Assembly (NCBI RefSeq): GCF_009761675.1
Contig: NZ_QUZH01000019.1
Span: 1 to 53,867 of the forward strand
Direction of reading: 5' to 3'
Length of the DNA: 53,867 nt
DNA from: Bhargavaea sp. CC-171006
GTDB lineage: Bacteria; Bacillota; Bacilli; Bacillales_A; Planococcaceae
This document shows positions 20,040 to 28,685 of the stretch, one piece after another. The notes beneath the pieces are model-generated. The model searched no databases. It had not been told where the DNA came from and saw only the letters and a list, made by a program, of their open reading frames with translations. The position numbers and the translations under genes were made by a program. Positions within the stretch are counted from its first letter, which is position 1, and each line of letters begins with the position of its first letter.

Positions 20040-20427
20040 GTTTATCCGCAAATGATATGGGAAATAGTACAAATAAAGCGGAACTTATTTCTTGCCGGGA
20101 CGTACTAATAGGTGGGTAGAGCAGGCAGGTTCCGCTATGATACTTATTTTCAATCAAATTGCAATAAATGAGAATGTATTGTTGAACTGTGTTTGTACCT
20201 ATTCCGGAATGGGTATAACAGTTATGAAGCAAATGCCTGCCTGATTAATGCTGGAAATATAGCGAAGATGTGAAGGTTGCAGGCTAAATGAAAACTTTTT
20301 TCAAAACGGTGTATCGCTATGGTCAAATATGGTGTATAATAAAGACATCACATTGATAATTAGAATGATTTTAATCAGATAAATTTAACAGATTCCAACT
20401 TCCTACCATTGAAAGGACGTGTTATGG
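20040..20427. other. AT-rich intergenic region upstream of spx
   Basis: No convincing gene is seen in these 388 bases. The region holds the likely spx promoter (TATAAT at 20335-20340, no good -35) and a PerR-like box (20360-20374). Multiple promoters would be in keeping with spx in B. subtilis. Confidence 0.6.
20360..20374 (+). promoter_or_regulatory. PerR-like box in the spx leader
   Basis: TTAGAATGATTTTAA matches the PerR consensus TTATAATNATTATAA at all but two positions. It lies about 20 bases downstream of the TATAAT at 20335, a position where a repressor could block transcription. B. subtilis spx is under PerR and YodB control, which makes the site plausible. Confidence 0.6.
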
Positions 20428-20826
20428 ATGAGCGTTACCCTCTTTACATCCCCTAGCTGTACTTCCTGCCGGAAAGCGAAAGCCTGGCTGGAAGAACATG
20501 AGATTCCATATACTGAACGGAATATATTTTCCGAATCCCTGACAATCGATGAAATCAAACAGATTCTCCGAATGACAGAGGACGGGACAGACGAAATCAT
20601 CTCGACCCGTTCGAAAATCTTCCAGAAGCTCGATGTCGACCTGGAAAGCCTTCCGCTCCATGAGCTTTACGAACTGATTCAGGAGCATCCGGGCCTTCTG
20701 AGGAGACCGATTATCCTGGATGACAAACGACTTCAGGTCGGATATAACGAAGATGAAATCAGACGGTTCCTTCCGCGTAAGGTGAGGGCGTATCAGTTGC
20801 TCGAAGCGCAGCGGATGGTCAACTGA
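20428..20826 (+). CDS. spx: Transcriptional regulator Spx
   Basis: This 132-residue ArsC-fold protein binds the alpha subunit of RNA polymerase and switches on thiol-stress genes. The redox switch CxxC is present as Cys11 and Cys14 in [11 protein letters not shown], and the family residues [10 protein letters not shown] and [10 protein letters not shown] are conserved. The ATG at 20428 is chosen because GAAAGGAC lies at the right distance; an in-frame GTG at 20419 adds MLW without support. In this window the Spx adaptor gene (spxH) and mecA are close by, as in B. subtilis. Confidence 0.96.
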   Translation: MSVTLFTSPSCTSCRKAKAWLEEHEIPYTERNIFSESLTIDEIKQILRMTEDGTDEIISTRSKIFQKLDVDLESLPLHELYELIQEHPGLLRRPIILDDKRLQVGYNEDEIRRFLPRKVRAYQLLEAQRMVN

Positions 20827-20837
20827 GGAAAAAAATT

Positions 20838-20877
20838 GACTGACGGGGATGATCCGAATGACCTGTCAGTCTTTTTC
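20838..20877 (+). terminator. Intrinsic terminator after spx
   Basis: GACTGACGGG (20838-20847) pairs with CCTGTCAGTC (20862-20871), with one wobble, then a T-rich tail. Confidence 0.85.
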
Positions 20878-21065
20878 GTTTTTTCTCTTGCTTTCCTGCA
20901 TCCTGTCCCATACAATGCTAATACTACAAACAGCCGCTCCGCATGGACACGCCTTTCCAGATTTGAAGGGGACGGCATATACTGACATCAGGACACTTGC
21001 CATCGGCGGAATGTATTGTCACACCTTGTTTACGGAGAATACCGTCGGAAGGGAGAGGTGTAAAA

Positions 21066-21725
21066 ATGGAAATCGAACGTATCAATGAAAATACTGTAAA
21101 GTTTTTCATTTCGTATATTGATATCGAAGAGCGCGGATTTTCCCGCGACGAAATCTGGTACAATCGCGACCGCAGTGAAGAGCTGTTCTGGGAGATGATG
21201 GAGGAAGTCGATGAGGAAGCAGACTTCACCATCGAGGGGCCGCTTTGGATCCAGGTCCATGCGATGGATAAGGGACTCGAAGTGACCGTGACCCGTGCCC
21301 AGGTGACCCGTGACGGGAAACAATTGGAGCCGCCATTCGGCCAGGAGGGAAAACGGATGTTCCAGGAGGATGAATCCTCTTACGCCGACCTCCAGAACCT
21401 TGACCAGTATGTTCCCGGTTTCCGTCAGGAAGAGGACGACTGGGAAGATGCAACTTTCCTCGTCGGTGAATTTGATGACCTGATCCCGCTTTCGCAAATC
21501 CTGAAGGAAGAGTCACTGCGGACGTCACTTCACTTATTTGAGGACAGCTATTATCTCCATGTGGGCTTTGACAGTCTCGCTGGCGATGAAGAAGACCTCG
21601 ACGATGTGATCAGCGTGCTCACTGAGTATCTGCAGCGGACAAATGTAACGATCCATCGGATTGAAGAGTACGGGAAAACGATCATCGCCGAAGACGTATT
21701 CGGCACAATCGCAGAACACTTCTGA
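21066..21725 (+). CDS. mecA: Adaptor protein MecA
   Basis: This 219-residue protein begins MEIERINENTVKFFISYIDI, typical of MecA, and has an N-terminal target-binding domain, an acidic linker (QEDESSYADL, QEEDDWED) and a C-terminal ClpC-binding domain. MecA brings substrates such as ComK or unfolded proteins to ClpCP and helps ClpC hexamerise. ATG at 21066 follows GGGAGAGG; the longer frame to 20997 is not supported. It stands alone between terminators, next to spx and coiA as in B. subtilis. Confidence 0.94.
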   Translation: MEIERINENTVKFFISYIDIEERGFSRDEIWYNRDRSEELFWEMMEEVDEEADFTIEGPLWIQVHAMDKGLEVTVTRAQVTRDGKQLEPPFGQEGKRMFQEDESSYADLQNLDQYVPGFRQEEDDWEDATFLVGEFDDLIPLSQILKEESLRTSLHLFEDSYYLHVGFDSLAGDEEDLDDVISVLTEYLQRTNVTIHRIEEYGKTIIAEDVFGTIAEHF

Positions 21726-21733
21726 TTTCAAGG

Positions 21734-21763
21734 CTGCACGGATCTGCCGTGCAGTTTTTTATT
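21734..21763 (+). terminator. Intrinsic terminator after mecA
   Basis: CTGCACGG (21734-21741) pairs with CCGTGCAG (21747-21754), followed by six T and further AT. Confidence 0.88.
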
Positions 21764-21916
21764 TTGCCCGGAAACAGCTTAGTCTTGAAAAACAGCTGCA
21801 GTTTGAAAAATTCGCAACTTTTTATTTTGGAGGCATTTCCGGCACCAAAATTTGATTGTGGATCAATTTTCAATATCAAAAACTGAAAGTGGCATATCAA
21901 AAGAGCGCAGGCAGTG

Positions 21917-21945
21917 TTGATTGAAATCTTGAATACGCTTACAAT
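21917..21945 (+). promoter_or_regulatory. Promoter of coiA
   Basis: TTGATT (21917-21922) and TACAAT (21940-21945) are separated by 17 bases, 30 bases before the start codon. No ComK box was recognised. Confidence 0.55.
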
Positions 21946-21974
21946 CCCCGTAGGAAGGGGGGAGCGGTCAGAAT

Positions 21975-23123
21975 ATGTTGGCGGCCATCTTGGAAAATGA
22001 GGTACAGATCATCATTACTCAGGATATGACGAGGGAATCACTGCATCAGCTGAAAAATACTCACCACTTTCGCTGTCCGCAATGTCGCAGTAAGATGTGG
22101 CTGAAAATCGGCGATGTCAGGATTCCCCATTTCGCCCATGCGGCAAGGAGCGATTGCCGAAGCATGTTCTCGGAAGGGGAGACGCCGGCCCATCTGGCCG
22201 GCAAGCAGCAGCTCTATGAGATGTTCACAGGACTGGGACTCAGGACAGGTATGGAGACGGCCCTGACATCGATCGGACAGAGGCCCGACCTGCTTGTCGA
22301 ATATGATGGCAGGGCTCATGCCATTGAATTTCAATGCAGTAGGATCCCGCCGGCGCATGTCCGCAAACGTACGAAGGGTTATGAGGGGGCGGGAATCATT
22401 CCTCACTGGATACCGTCAACTCCGACAGGCTGGAGTCCGACAGGGCAGCCGGTCAGAACCCTGTCCATTCCTGAGTTTCTGCAGCTGTTCATCCGCCGGG
22501 ATGCGAAAAACGGGAACTTCTTGATGACCTATGATCCGGTGACCAGACATTTCTATTACTTTGTTCATCCAATTCATATCAGCGGTCATACATTTCTGGG
22601 GAAGATGGTCGCCATACCTTATACATTACAGCGGTTTCCGTTTGCCGTTCCGTCTCCCATCGATGAGGATACTTTCACGGCATTTATGCGGGTTTATTCA
22701 TCAAGGCGCAGGTCCTATCTGAAGAGGAGGGTGCTGTCCAACAGGAAAGGTATTCACGATCCATTGCTGAGGGCCTGTTATGAGAACCGGATCCATGTCG
22801 ATCGGCTGCCTCCCCTGATAGGCGTTCCGACTTCCGGGGCGGATGCCTTCAAGGAGAATGATGCGGAGTGGCAGGCCCTTTTCGTCTTTTTTGCATTTGG
22901 TATGGAGAGTGTGAAAACGATAGATTCCGACTTGATCAGCGAATTTCTGAGACGTGTACCGGCGGAGAGAGGGGACGGATTCGCTGCCGTGTCAGCCTAC
23001 TTGCAATTCCTTGAGGCATCCGGCATCACGGGACTTCGGGACATCCTGGATAGCCGTGAATTGACGAAAAGCTCGGTCAGGTATCTTTGGAAGGAATTCC
23101 TTGCAAGCCGTAGTGAATATTGA
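21975..23123 (+). CDS. coiA: Competence protein CoiA-like
   Basis: This 382-residue protein has the CoiA layout: an N-terminal zinc-finger-like segment (FRCPQCRSKMWLK with a HFAH motif nearby) and a nuclease-like core with RPDLLV and IEFQCSRIPP, resembling the D-ExK restriction fold. Helical C-terminal segments follow. CoiA acts in DNA processing after uptake during competence. A ribosome site (GGAAGGGGGGAG) precedes the ATG. pepF follows 49 bases downstream, the same order as in B. subtilis. Whether this organism is transformable cannot be told from this window. Confidence 0.88.
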   Translation: MLAAILENEVQIIITQDMTRESLHQLKNTHHFRCPQCRSKMWLKIGDVRIPHFAHAARSDCRSMFSEGETPAHLAGKQQLYEMFTGLGLRTGMETALTSIGQRPDLLVEYDGRAHAIEFQCSRIPPAHVRKRTKGYEGAGIIPHWIPSTPTGWSPTGQPVRTLSIPEFLQLFIRRDAKNGNFLMTYDPVTRHFYYFVHPIHISGHTFLGKMVAIPYTLQRFPFAVPSPIDEDTFTAFMRVYSSRRRSYLKRRVLSNRKGIHDPLLRACYENRIHVDRLPPLIGVPTSGADAFKENDAEWQALFVFFAFGMESVKTIDSDLISEFLRRVPAERGDGFAAVSAYLQFLEASGITGLRDILDSRELTKSSVRYLWKEFLASRSEY

Positions 23124-23172
23124 GAAAATGTTCTTGAGTTTATTTTGGCTATCGAAGGAAGGAGCTTTCCAA

Positions 23173-24987
23173 ATGACGACCGAACCGAAAACCGATGTGC
23201 TGACAAGAGACCAGATCACGGTTGAAGAAACTTGGCGGCTTGAAGACATCTTTGCATCCGATGAACTTTGGGATGAAGAATATAAAGCGATTGAAGTGCT
23301 ATCAGAGAAAGCGGATTCATTCCGTGGATCACTCGGCAAAGGTCCAAAGGAGCTGCTTGCGGCACTGCAGTATCGTGACGAGATTTCTGAGCGGCTTCAG
23401 CGTCTCTATACGTATTCACATATGCGATACGACCAGGACACCGCAAACAGCACATACCAGGCGATGGACAGCCGTGCAAAATCCCTCTACGTCAGGGTCT
23501 CCACGAGCCTTTCTTATCTTGTTCCTGAACTCCTCTCCATTGATGAAAAGGAAGTGGACCGTTTTATCGAGGAAGAGGATGGGCTGAAGGTTTACCGGCA
23601 TGCCCTTGAAGAAGTGAACAACCAGCGCCCCCATGTACTGCCGGCAGAGCAGGAAGCACTCCTCGCGCAATTCTCGGAAGTGGCAAATGCATCTTCAGAG
23701 ACGTTCGGCATGCTCAATAATGCCGACCTTGAGTTCCCGACAATCAAGGACGGCGAAGGCAAAGAGGTAAAACTCACTCATGGACGTTACACGACTTTCC
23801 TTGAGAGCAGCGACCCTTCCGTCAGGGAGGCTGCGTTCCGGGCGATGTACGGAACGTACGGGAAGTTCCGCAACACCTTTGCCTCGACACTGTCCGGCGA
23901 GATCAAGTCCAACAATGTCAACGCACGCATCCGTAATTACACTTCCGCACGGGAAGCGGCGCTTTCGAACAATCATATTCCGGAAGCTGTCTACGACAAT
24001 CTCGTTTCGACGATCAACGACAATCTTCACCTCCTGCACAAGTACGTATCGCTGAGGAAGAAAGTGCTGGGCCTGGACGAGTTGCATATGTGGGACCTCT
24101 ACACGCCGCTCGTCAAGGATGCGGACATGAAAGTGCCGTACGATAAAGCGAAAAAAATGATGCTTGAAGGGCTTGCGCCGCTCGGAGATGAGTATGCGGA
24201 GATCTTGAATGAAGGCTTGGAGAACCGTTGGGTGGATGTCCGGGAAAACAAGGGTAAGCGTTCGGGAGCCTATTCGTCGGGAGCCTACGGAACAAACCCT
24301 TACATCCTGATGAACTGGCAGGACAATGTGAACAACCTGTTCACCCTTGCCCATGAGTTCGGCCACAGTGTCCACAGCTACTATACGCGCAAGAACCAGC
24401 CGTTTGTTTACGGCGATTACACGATCTTTGTCGCTGAGGTTGCTTCGACCTGCAACGAGGCCCTTCTGAATGACCATCTCCTGAAAACGCTGGATGATGA
24501 GCAGAAGAAAATCTATTTGCTGAACCACTGGCTGGAAGGCTTCCGCGGCACGGTGTTCCGCCAGACAATGTTTGCGGAATTCGAACATGCGATCCACCAG
24601 CTGGATCAGCAGGGAGTGGCACTGACCGCAGATAAACTGACAGAAGTATACTATGAGCTCAACAAGAAATACTTCGGCGATGACGTCATCGTTGACGAAG
24701 AAATCGGCCTCGAGTGGGCACGTATTCCGCATTTCTACTACAACTACTATGTTTATCAGTACGCAACCGGCTACAGTGCAGCGGTTGCTCTCAGCAACAA
24801 GATCTTGGAGGAAGGGGAACCGGCGGTCGAACGCTATATCAACCGCTTCCTGAAGGCCGGCTCCTCTGATTACCCGATTGAAGTCCTGAAACAGGCCGGC
24901 GTGGACATGACCTCCAGCCAGCCGATCGAAGAAGCCTGCAGGGCATTCGGCGAAAAACTCGAAGAACTTGAGAAACTGCTCGGCTGA
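23173..24987 (+). CDS. pepF: Oligoendopeptidase F
   Basis: This 604-residue M3-family metallopeptidase cleaves oligopeptides in the cytoplasm. The zinc site is visible as LAHEFGHSVHSYY (HEFGH, His394 and His398) with the third ligand in the downstream VAEVASTCNEALL. ATG at 23173 follows GGAAGGAG; the in-frame ATG at 23101 lies inside coiA and is not used. It is probably co-transcribed with coiA. Together with the App importer it could supply amino acids from peptides, though the two are separate units. Confidence 0.96.
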   Translation: MTTEPKTDVLTRDQITVEETWRLEDIFASDELWDEEYKAIEVLSEKADSFRGSLGKGPKELLAALQYRDEISERLQRLYTYSHMRYDQDTANSTYQAMDSRAKSLYVRVSTSLSYLVPELLSIDEKEVDRFIEEEDGLKVYRHALEEVNNQRPHVLPAEQEALLAQFSEVANASSETFGMLNNADLEFPTIKDGEGKEVKLTHGRYTTFLESSDPSVREAAFRAMYGTYGKFRNTFASTLSGEIKSNNVNARIRNYTSAREAALSNNHIPEAVYDNLVSTINDNLHLLHKYVSLRKKVLGLDELHMWDLYTPLVKDADMKVPYDKAKKMMLEGLAPLGDEYAEILNEGLENRWVDVRENKGKRSGAYSSGAYGTNPYILMNWQDNVNNLFTLAHEFGHSVHSYYTRKNQPFVYGDYTIFVAEVASTCNEALLNDHLLKTLDDEQKKIYLLNHWLEGFRGTVFRQTMFAEFEHAIHQLDQQGVALTADKLTEVYYELNKKYFGDDVIVDEEIGLEWARIPHFYYNYYVYQYATGYSAAVALSNKILEEGEPAVERYINRFLKAGSSDYPIEVLKQAGVDMTSSQPIEEACRAFGEKLEELEKLLG

Positions 24988-25000
24988 ACGGGTATGACGG

Positions 25001-25030
25001 ACACCGGAAGAAATTCCGGTGTTTTTTTTG
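25001..25030 (+). terminator. Intrinsic terminator after pepF
   Basis: ACACCGGAA (25001-25009) pairs with TTCCGGTGT (25014-25022), followed by eight T. Confidence 0.92.
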
Positions 25031-25153
25031 TTCCAAATAATATAGATTACAGACAGATCCATTTCACATCTTTCAGAACCTTTTGCCGTAATAGCAATAT
25101 TTAAAGTGAAAACGTTCACAATATGACAACCCTGTGAATTATCTTGTGAAATC

Positions 25154-25182
25154 TTGCGCAAACAATTATTTCGTGATAAATT
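25154..25182 (+). promoter_or_regulatory. Promoter of the RoxS/RsaE small RNA
   Basis: TTGCGC (25154-25159) and TAAATT (25177-25182) are spaced by 17 bases. The Rex-like palindrome begins six bases after the -10. Confidence 0.65.
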
Positions 25183-25187
25183 AAGAG

Positions 25188-25203
25188 CGTGAAATATTTC
25201 ACG
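25188..25203 (+). promoter_or_regulatory. Rex-like operator at the RoxS start
   Basis: CGTGAAATATTTCACG is a perfect 16-base palindrome that matches the core of the Rex site TTGTGAAATATTTCACAA. A second imperfect copy, TTGTGAAATCTTGCGCAA, starts at 25144. Rex releases DNA when NADH rises. B. subtilis roxS is known to be under Rex and ResD control. Confidence 0.7.
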
Positions 25204-25303
25204 AAAACAAACACCCCTTTTGTTTGAACGTGAACATTTCCCCCATCCCCTTCGTGTAATACGAAAATGGCACCCGCTCCTCCCCCGGAGCGGGTGCTCT
25301 TTT
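25190..25303 (+). ncRNA. roxS: RoxS/RsaE regulatory small RNA
   Basis: A transcript of about 110 bases is bounded by its own promoter and a terminator (GCACCCGCTCC 25270-25280 with GGAGCGGGTGC 25287-25297, then T). Its body holds the two C-rich seeds expected of RsaE/RoxS, CACCCCTTTTGTTTG near 25212 and CCCCCATCCCCTTCG near 25240, which pair with ribosome binding sites of target mRNAs. Position directly upstream of the minus-strand spxH also agrees with the B. subtilis roxS locus. The family tunes central metabolism to the NAD+/NADH balance. No open frame of value is present. Confidence 0.9.
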
Positions 25304-25406
25304 TTGTCTAAATGACCGGCAAGGACTTTAGCACATAGAAATCCAATCTCACTTGTATATTGAATACACGAGAAAGCCGGGATCCTGAGGATCCCGGCCG
25401 AATTCA

Positions 25407-26204
25407 TTATAAGTCCATTTTTCTTCGCCAAAGGGTTGCGCCACGGACTGGCATGCATTCAACCCGCCGCTGGAGCAATCTTTTTTTCAGTTCACGCTCC
25501 GCCGTCCGTATATTCACCTTATAGATTGCTGCGATTTCGCCGGTTGTCAGAGAGTCATACTTGCTGAACAGCTCATCGAGAGAGGGCGGAACCGACTTCT
25601 CCATCTGCTCCCCGAGCAGTTCCTCCAAGACTTTCACATAGATATCGTAATCATGGATGCCTTCCACCATGAGACCCTCGTCTTCAAAGTTGTTATTAAA
25701 GAAAACGAAGCTTGGAGCCTGGTGGACTTCCATCTCACGGGAGATGTATAAATCACACTGGAATGATTTGGCGGCATTGACCGAGCGGAAATCTTGGGTG
25801 AATTCGGCAATGTCGATTCCGATCAGTTCGGCAATCTCGAGAAGGACTTCCGGTGTCGTGACATCGCGCCCTTTCAGGAACCGATAGTCGAGAAGCCTGG
25901 AAAGATATTTAAAGCCTGCACGCTTGCCCTGGAACTCGGCCGCCTTGACGGCCACTGCCGGCAGGGCAGGGTGCGGTACATGTGTATCTTGCGGACTCTG
26001 GCATAGGGTCTTCTGTGGCGAAAGACAAGTTTTCATGATGATGCGGTAAGTGAAGTATTGTTCATACTCCACCTGTAGGCGGCGGAGGATCGGAACCAGT
26101 CCATAGCAGTCCGCATCGATCGGATCGATGAAGACGTACAATTCAAGCGGTTTGGCCGAGTTCTCCGTTTCCAGCATTTCCGAAGCATTCGGCAGGAAGC
26201 TCAA
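25407..26204 (-). CDS. spxH: Spx adaptor SpxH (YjbH), ClpXP-dependent
   Basis: This 265-residue protein of the DsbA/thioredoxin-like fold matches YjbH: ELYVFIDP near 21-28, AVKAAEFQGKRAGFKYLSRL, AAKSFQCDLYISREMEV, and APSFVFFNNNFEDEGLMVEG. It carries Spx to ClpXP for degradation. In B. subtilis the N-terminal motif is CPEC; here it is Asp30-Ala-Asp-Cys33, so only the second cysteine remains. The C-terminal part resembles a winged-helix-like segment (LTTGEIAAIYKVNIRTAEREL). It overlaps the haemoglobin gene by four bases, so the two form an operon. Confidence 0.9.
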   Translation of the reverse strand: MSFLPNASEMLETENSAKPLELYVFIDPIDADCYGLVPILRRLQVEYEQYFTYRIIMKTCLSPQKTLCQSPQDTHVPHPALPAVAVKAAEFQGKRAGFKYLSRLLDYRFLKGRDVTTPEVLLEIAELIGIDIAEFTQDFRSVNAAKSFQCDLYISREMEVHQAPSFVFFNNNFEDEGLMVEGIHDYDIYVKVLEELLGEQMEKSVPPSLDELFSKYDSLTTGEIAAIYKVNIRTAERELKKRLLQRRVECMPVRGATLWRRKMDL

Positions 26205-26602
26205 GCGGATCCCTCCTCATCCGGCCCGGTCCTGTTGACCATATGGTTTGCGGTCAGGATCAGCCGGTTATAGAAGTTTTCACGGATATTCCCTTCCAAG
26301 CCGACCTCGTCCATCGCTTCGGCCATGCATTCGAGCCAGGCCTGGGCGCGGTCGTAGGTAATCGGGAACGGCATGTGCCGGGCCCGGAGCATCGGGTGTC
26401 CGTGTTCCTCGGTATATAGGTTTGGCCCACCCAGGAACTGGGTGAGAAACTGTTTCTGCTTTCTGGCGGTTTCAGTCAGGTCATCTGGGAAAATTGGATA
26501 GAGCATCGGATGCCGGGCGACTTTCCCGTAGAATGTGTCGACGAGATCGGACAGCAGCTCCGGGCCGATCTCTTCAAAAGGAATGATGGGTTTCCGGGTC
26601 AT
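26201..26602 (-). CDS. yjbI: Truncated haemoglobin, group II (YjbI-like)
   Basis: This 133-residue globin has Tyr25 at the B10 position (DTFYGKV), the proximal His76 in LRARHMPFPI and Trp89 in the AQAWLECM helix, all typical of group II (trHbO) proteins. It binds haem and probably O2 or NO in the cytoplasm. It is the first gene of a two-gene unit with spxH, a pairing conserved in Bacillales, and is divergent from yjbL. Confidence 0.92.
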   Translation of the reverse strand: MTRKPIIPFEEIGPELLSDLVDTFYGKVARHPMLYPIFPDDLTETARKQKQFLTQFLGGPNLYTEEHGHPMLRARHMPFPITYDRAQAWLECMAEAMDEVGLEGNIRENFYNRLILTANHMVNRTGPDEEGSA

Positions 26603-26795
26603 GGTGCATGCTCCTTTGCTAACTCCATTGCCTGTGATTGTAGACCCATTCTATCAACCGGATTCGGGTTCTACAAATAAATCGATTTCCGGCCCGGCGG
26701 CGGGGACTTTTGTACCCGATTGGAACTGCGTGCAGATGCAGGCTGTGATAGACTGAAGTGAGATGAATTGTATATAGGGAAAGGACGAAAACATC

Positions 26796-27179
26796 GTGAT
26801 GAATCAGCCAATCGTTCAGAGTGCCGGGACCTCCGGCAATGTAACCGAATTCTACGTGCGGGAAGGTGCGGAAATCTCCGCCATGAAGCCCGCGGGAAGA
26901 ATGATTACGGACACCGACTCCGGAACGTTCGTCTACTTGTTGGATGACGGAGAACGGTTTGTCCATATTCATTTTCCCGAAGAAATCTGGCCGCAGATGG
27001 CGACAGCACTGCAAGCCGGACAGAATCCTGTTCTATCCGCCGGGGAACTCAGGATCGAGCTCGTGAACTTCGCGGACGAGCTTGAGATGCTGGTCTTCAA
27101 TATCGAAGGCAATGACAACTACGGCGAGGCATTTTCGACAGCAGTCGAGAAGGCATTCAGTCAGATCCTTGGCGCCTGA
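26796..27179 (+). CDS. yjbL: UPF0738 protein (YjbL-like)
   Basis: This 127-residue acidic protein has no signal peptide or membrane helix. Segments such as FVYLLDDGERFVHIHFPEEIWP and EMLVFNIEGNDNYGEEF-like residues near the end suggest a mixed alpha/beta cytoplasmic protein. Length and position upstream of relQ match B. subtilis YjbL of the UPF0738 family. Function is unknown. The first ATG is doubled (MM); either could start. It is separated from relQ by 31 bases and may be in the same transcript. Confidence 0.75.
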   Translation: MMNQPIVQSAGTSGNVTEFYVREGAEISAMKPAGRMITDTDSGTFVYLLDDGERFVHIHFPEEIWPQMATALQAGQNPVLSAGELRIELVNFADELEMLVFNIEGNDNYGEAFSTAVEKAFSQILGA

Positions 27180-27210
27180 GCTGCGCCTGACCGAAACGGG
27201 GGAGTGACCA

Positions 27211-27885
27211 ATGGGACAATGGGAACGGTTTCTCGGGCCGTACAAGCAAGCGGTCGACGAGCTGAAGATTAAGTTCAAAGGCATGCGTACACAATTCGCT
27301 ACCGAGATCGAACACGCGCCGATCGAATTTGTGACGGGACGGGTCAAGCCGCTCGCAAGCATCTACGACAAAGCGCTCGAGAAGGGAATTGCATTTGAGC
27401 CCTCGGAACAGCTGGCGACAGAGATTCCGGATATTGCGGGAATGCGCATCATGTGCCAGTTTGTGGATGATATCGGAGCGGTCGTTGAATGCATACGAAG
27501 GCGCAATGACATGACCGTGACGGAAGAGCGCGACTACATCTCGAAGAATAAACCGAGCGGCTACAGATCCTATCATATGATTGTCGAGTATCCGGTCCAG
27601 ACAATCCACGGTGAGATTGTGATTCCCGTAGAAATCCAGATCCGGACGCTCGCGATGAACTTCTGGGCCACAATCGAGCATTCGCTAAATTATAAGTACA
27701 AAGGAGATTTCCCCGAGGAGATCAAAGTGCGCCTGCAAAGTGCAGCAGAAGCGGCATTTTCACTGGATGAAGAAATGTCGAAGATCCGGGATGAAATCCA
27801 GGAAGCCCAGCGATATTTCAGCACATATAAGGGCGATTCAAGGGACAATCTCGGAAAGTCGGAAAAAGGAGGCAGCGGGAGATGA
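27211..27885 (+). CDS. relQ: Small alarmone synthetase RelQ (YjbM)
   Basis: This 224-residue RelA/SpoT-like synthetase has no hydrolase domain. Motifs include [17 protein letters not shown] (GTP and Mg region), [17 protein letters not shown] and [20 protein letters not shown]. It makes pppGpp/ppGpp in the cytoplasm and in relatives acts as a tetramer. GGGGGAGTG precedes the ATG. It overlaps nadK by four bases, and the relQ-nadK-rluA order is conserved in Bacillales. Confidence 0.96.
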   Translation: MGQWERFLGPYKQAVDELKIKFKGMRTQFATEIEHAPIEFVTGRVKPLASIYDKALEKGIAFEPSEQLATEIPDIAGMRIMCQFVDDIGAVVECIRRRNDMTVTEERDYISKNKPSGYRSYHMIVEYPVQTIHGEIVIPVEIQIRTLAMNFWATIEHSLNYKYKGDFPEEIKVRLQSAAEAAFSLDEEMSKIRDEIQEAQRYFSTYKGDSRDNLGKSEKGGSGR

Positions 27886-28685
27886 GGTATTCGATCCAAT
27901 CACGGGGCGATGACCTGTCCAATGATCTTGCGGAACGTGCAAAACAATATCTGAACGACTTCGGCCTCGTATATGACGAAAAGGGACCGGATATTGTTCT
28001 GACGATTGGTGGGGACGGGACGCTTCTCCATGCCTTCCACCGATACCGTGACCGGCTCGCGGAAACGGCATTTGTCGGCGTGCATACCGGTCACCTGGGG
28101 TTTTATGCCGATTGGCAACCGCCCGAAATCGAAAAACTGGTCATCTCGATCGCCAAGCATGACTATGATGTGATCGAGTATCCGCTCTTGGAAGTATCCA
28201 TTCAGTACAGGAATGACATGAATGATGCCGTTTATCTGGCGATGAATGAATCGACTGTCAAATCACCGGACGTGACGCTCGTCATGGACGTGGAACTCAA
28301 TGGAATGCCTTTCGAGAGGTTCCGGGGAGACGGGCTATGTGTCTCGACGCCTTCCGGAAGCACAGCGTACAACAAATCGCTGGGCGGGGCGATCATACAT
28401 CCTGCGCTGCCTGCGATGCAGCTCACGGAAATGGCATCGATCAACAACCGGGTGTTCCGGACAGTCGGCTCGCCACTAGTCCTGCCGGCTCACCACACTT
28501 GTGTGTTGAAACCGGTAAAGGGACCCGACTTTATGGTGACAGTCGACCATCTTCATCTACTCCACAAGGATGTCAAGACGATCAGTTACCGGGTTGCGGA
28601 CGAACGGGTGCGCTTCGCGCGATTCCGCCCGTTCCCGTTCTGGAAGCGGGTCCATGACTCCTTCATCGACAGCGATGTCCACTGA
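27882..28685 (+). CDS. nadK: NAD kinase
   Basis: This 267-residue enzyme phosphorylates NAD+ to NADP+. The GGDGT motif is at residues 43-47, and a glycine-rich second motif ([17 protein letters not shown]) and NESTVKSP follow. Start and relQ stop share ATGA, which implies translational coupling. The sequence matches the B. subtilis NadF (YjbN) size. The C-terminus runs into the following pseudouridine synthase frame. Confidence 0.96.
   Translation: MRYSIQSRGDDLSNDLAERAKQYLNDFGLVYDEKGPDIVLTIGGDGTLLHAFHRYRDRLAETAFVGVHTGHLGFYADWQPPEIEKLVISIAKHDYDVIEYPLLEVSIQYRNDMNDAVYLAMNESTVKSPDVTLVMDVELNGMPFERFRGDGLCVSTPSGSTAYNKSLGGAIIHPALPAMQLTEMASINNRVFRTVGSPLVLPAHHTCVLKPVKGPDFMVTVDHLHLLHKDVKTISYRVADERVRFARFRPFPFWKRVHDSFIDSDVH

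Noticed and set aside
20849-21088. 79-codon frame between spx and mecA
   Set aside because: It begins inside the spx terminator and overlaps the mecA ribosome site; no coding pattern.
23695-25458. 587-codon minus-strand open frame
   Set aside because: It is antisense to pepF and RoxS, has no family features and arises from the codon bias of pepF.
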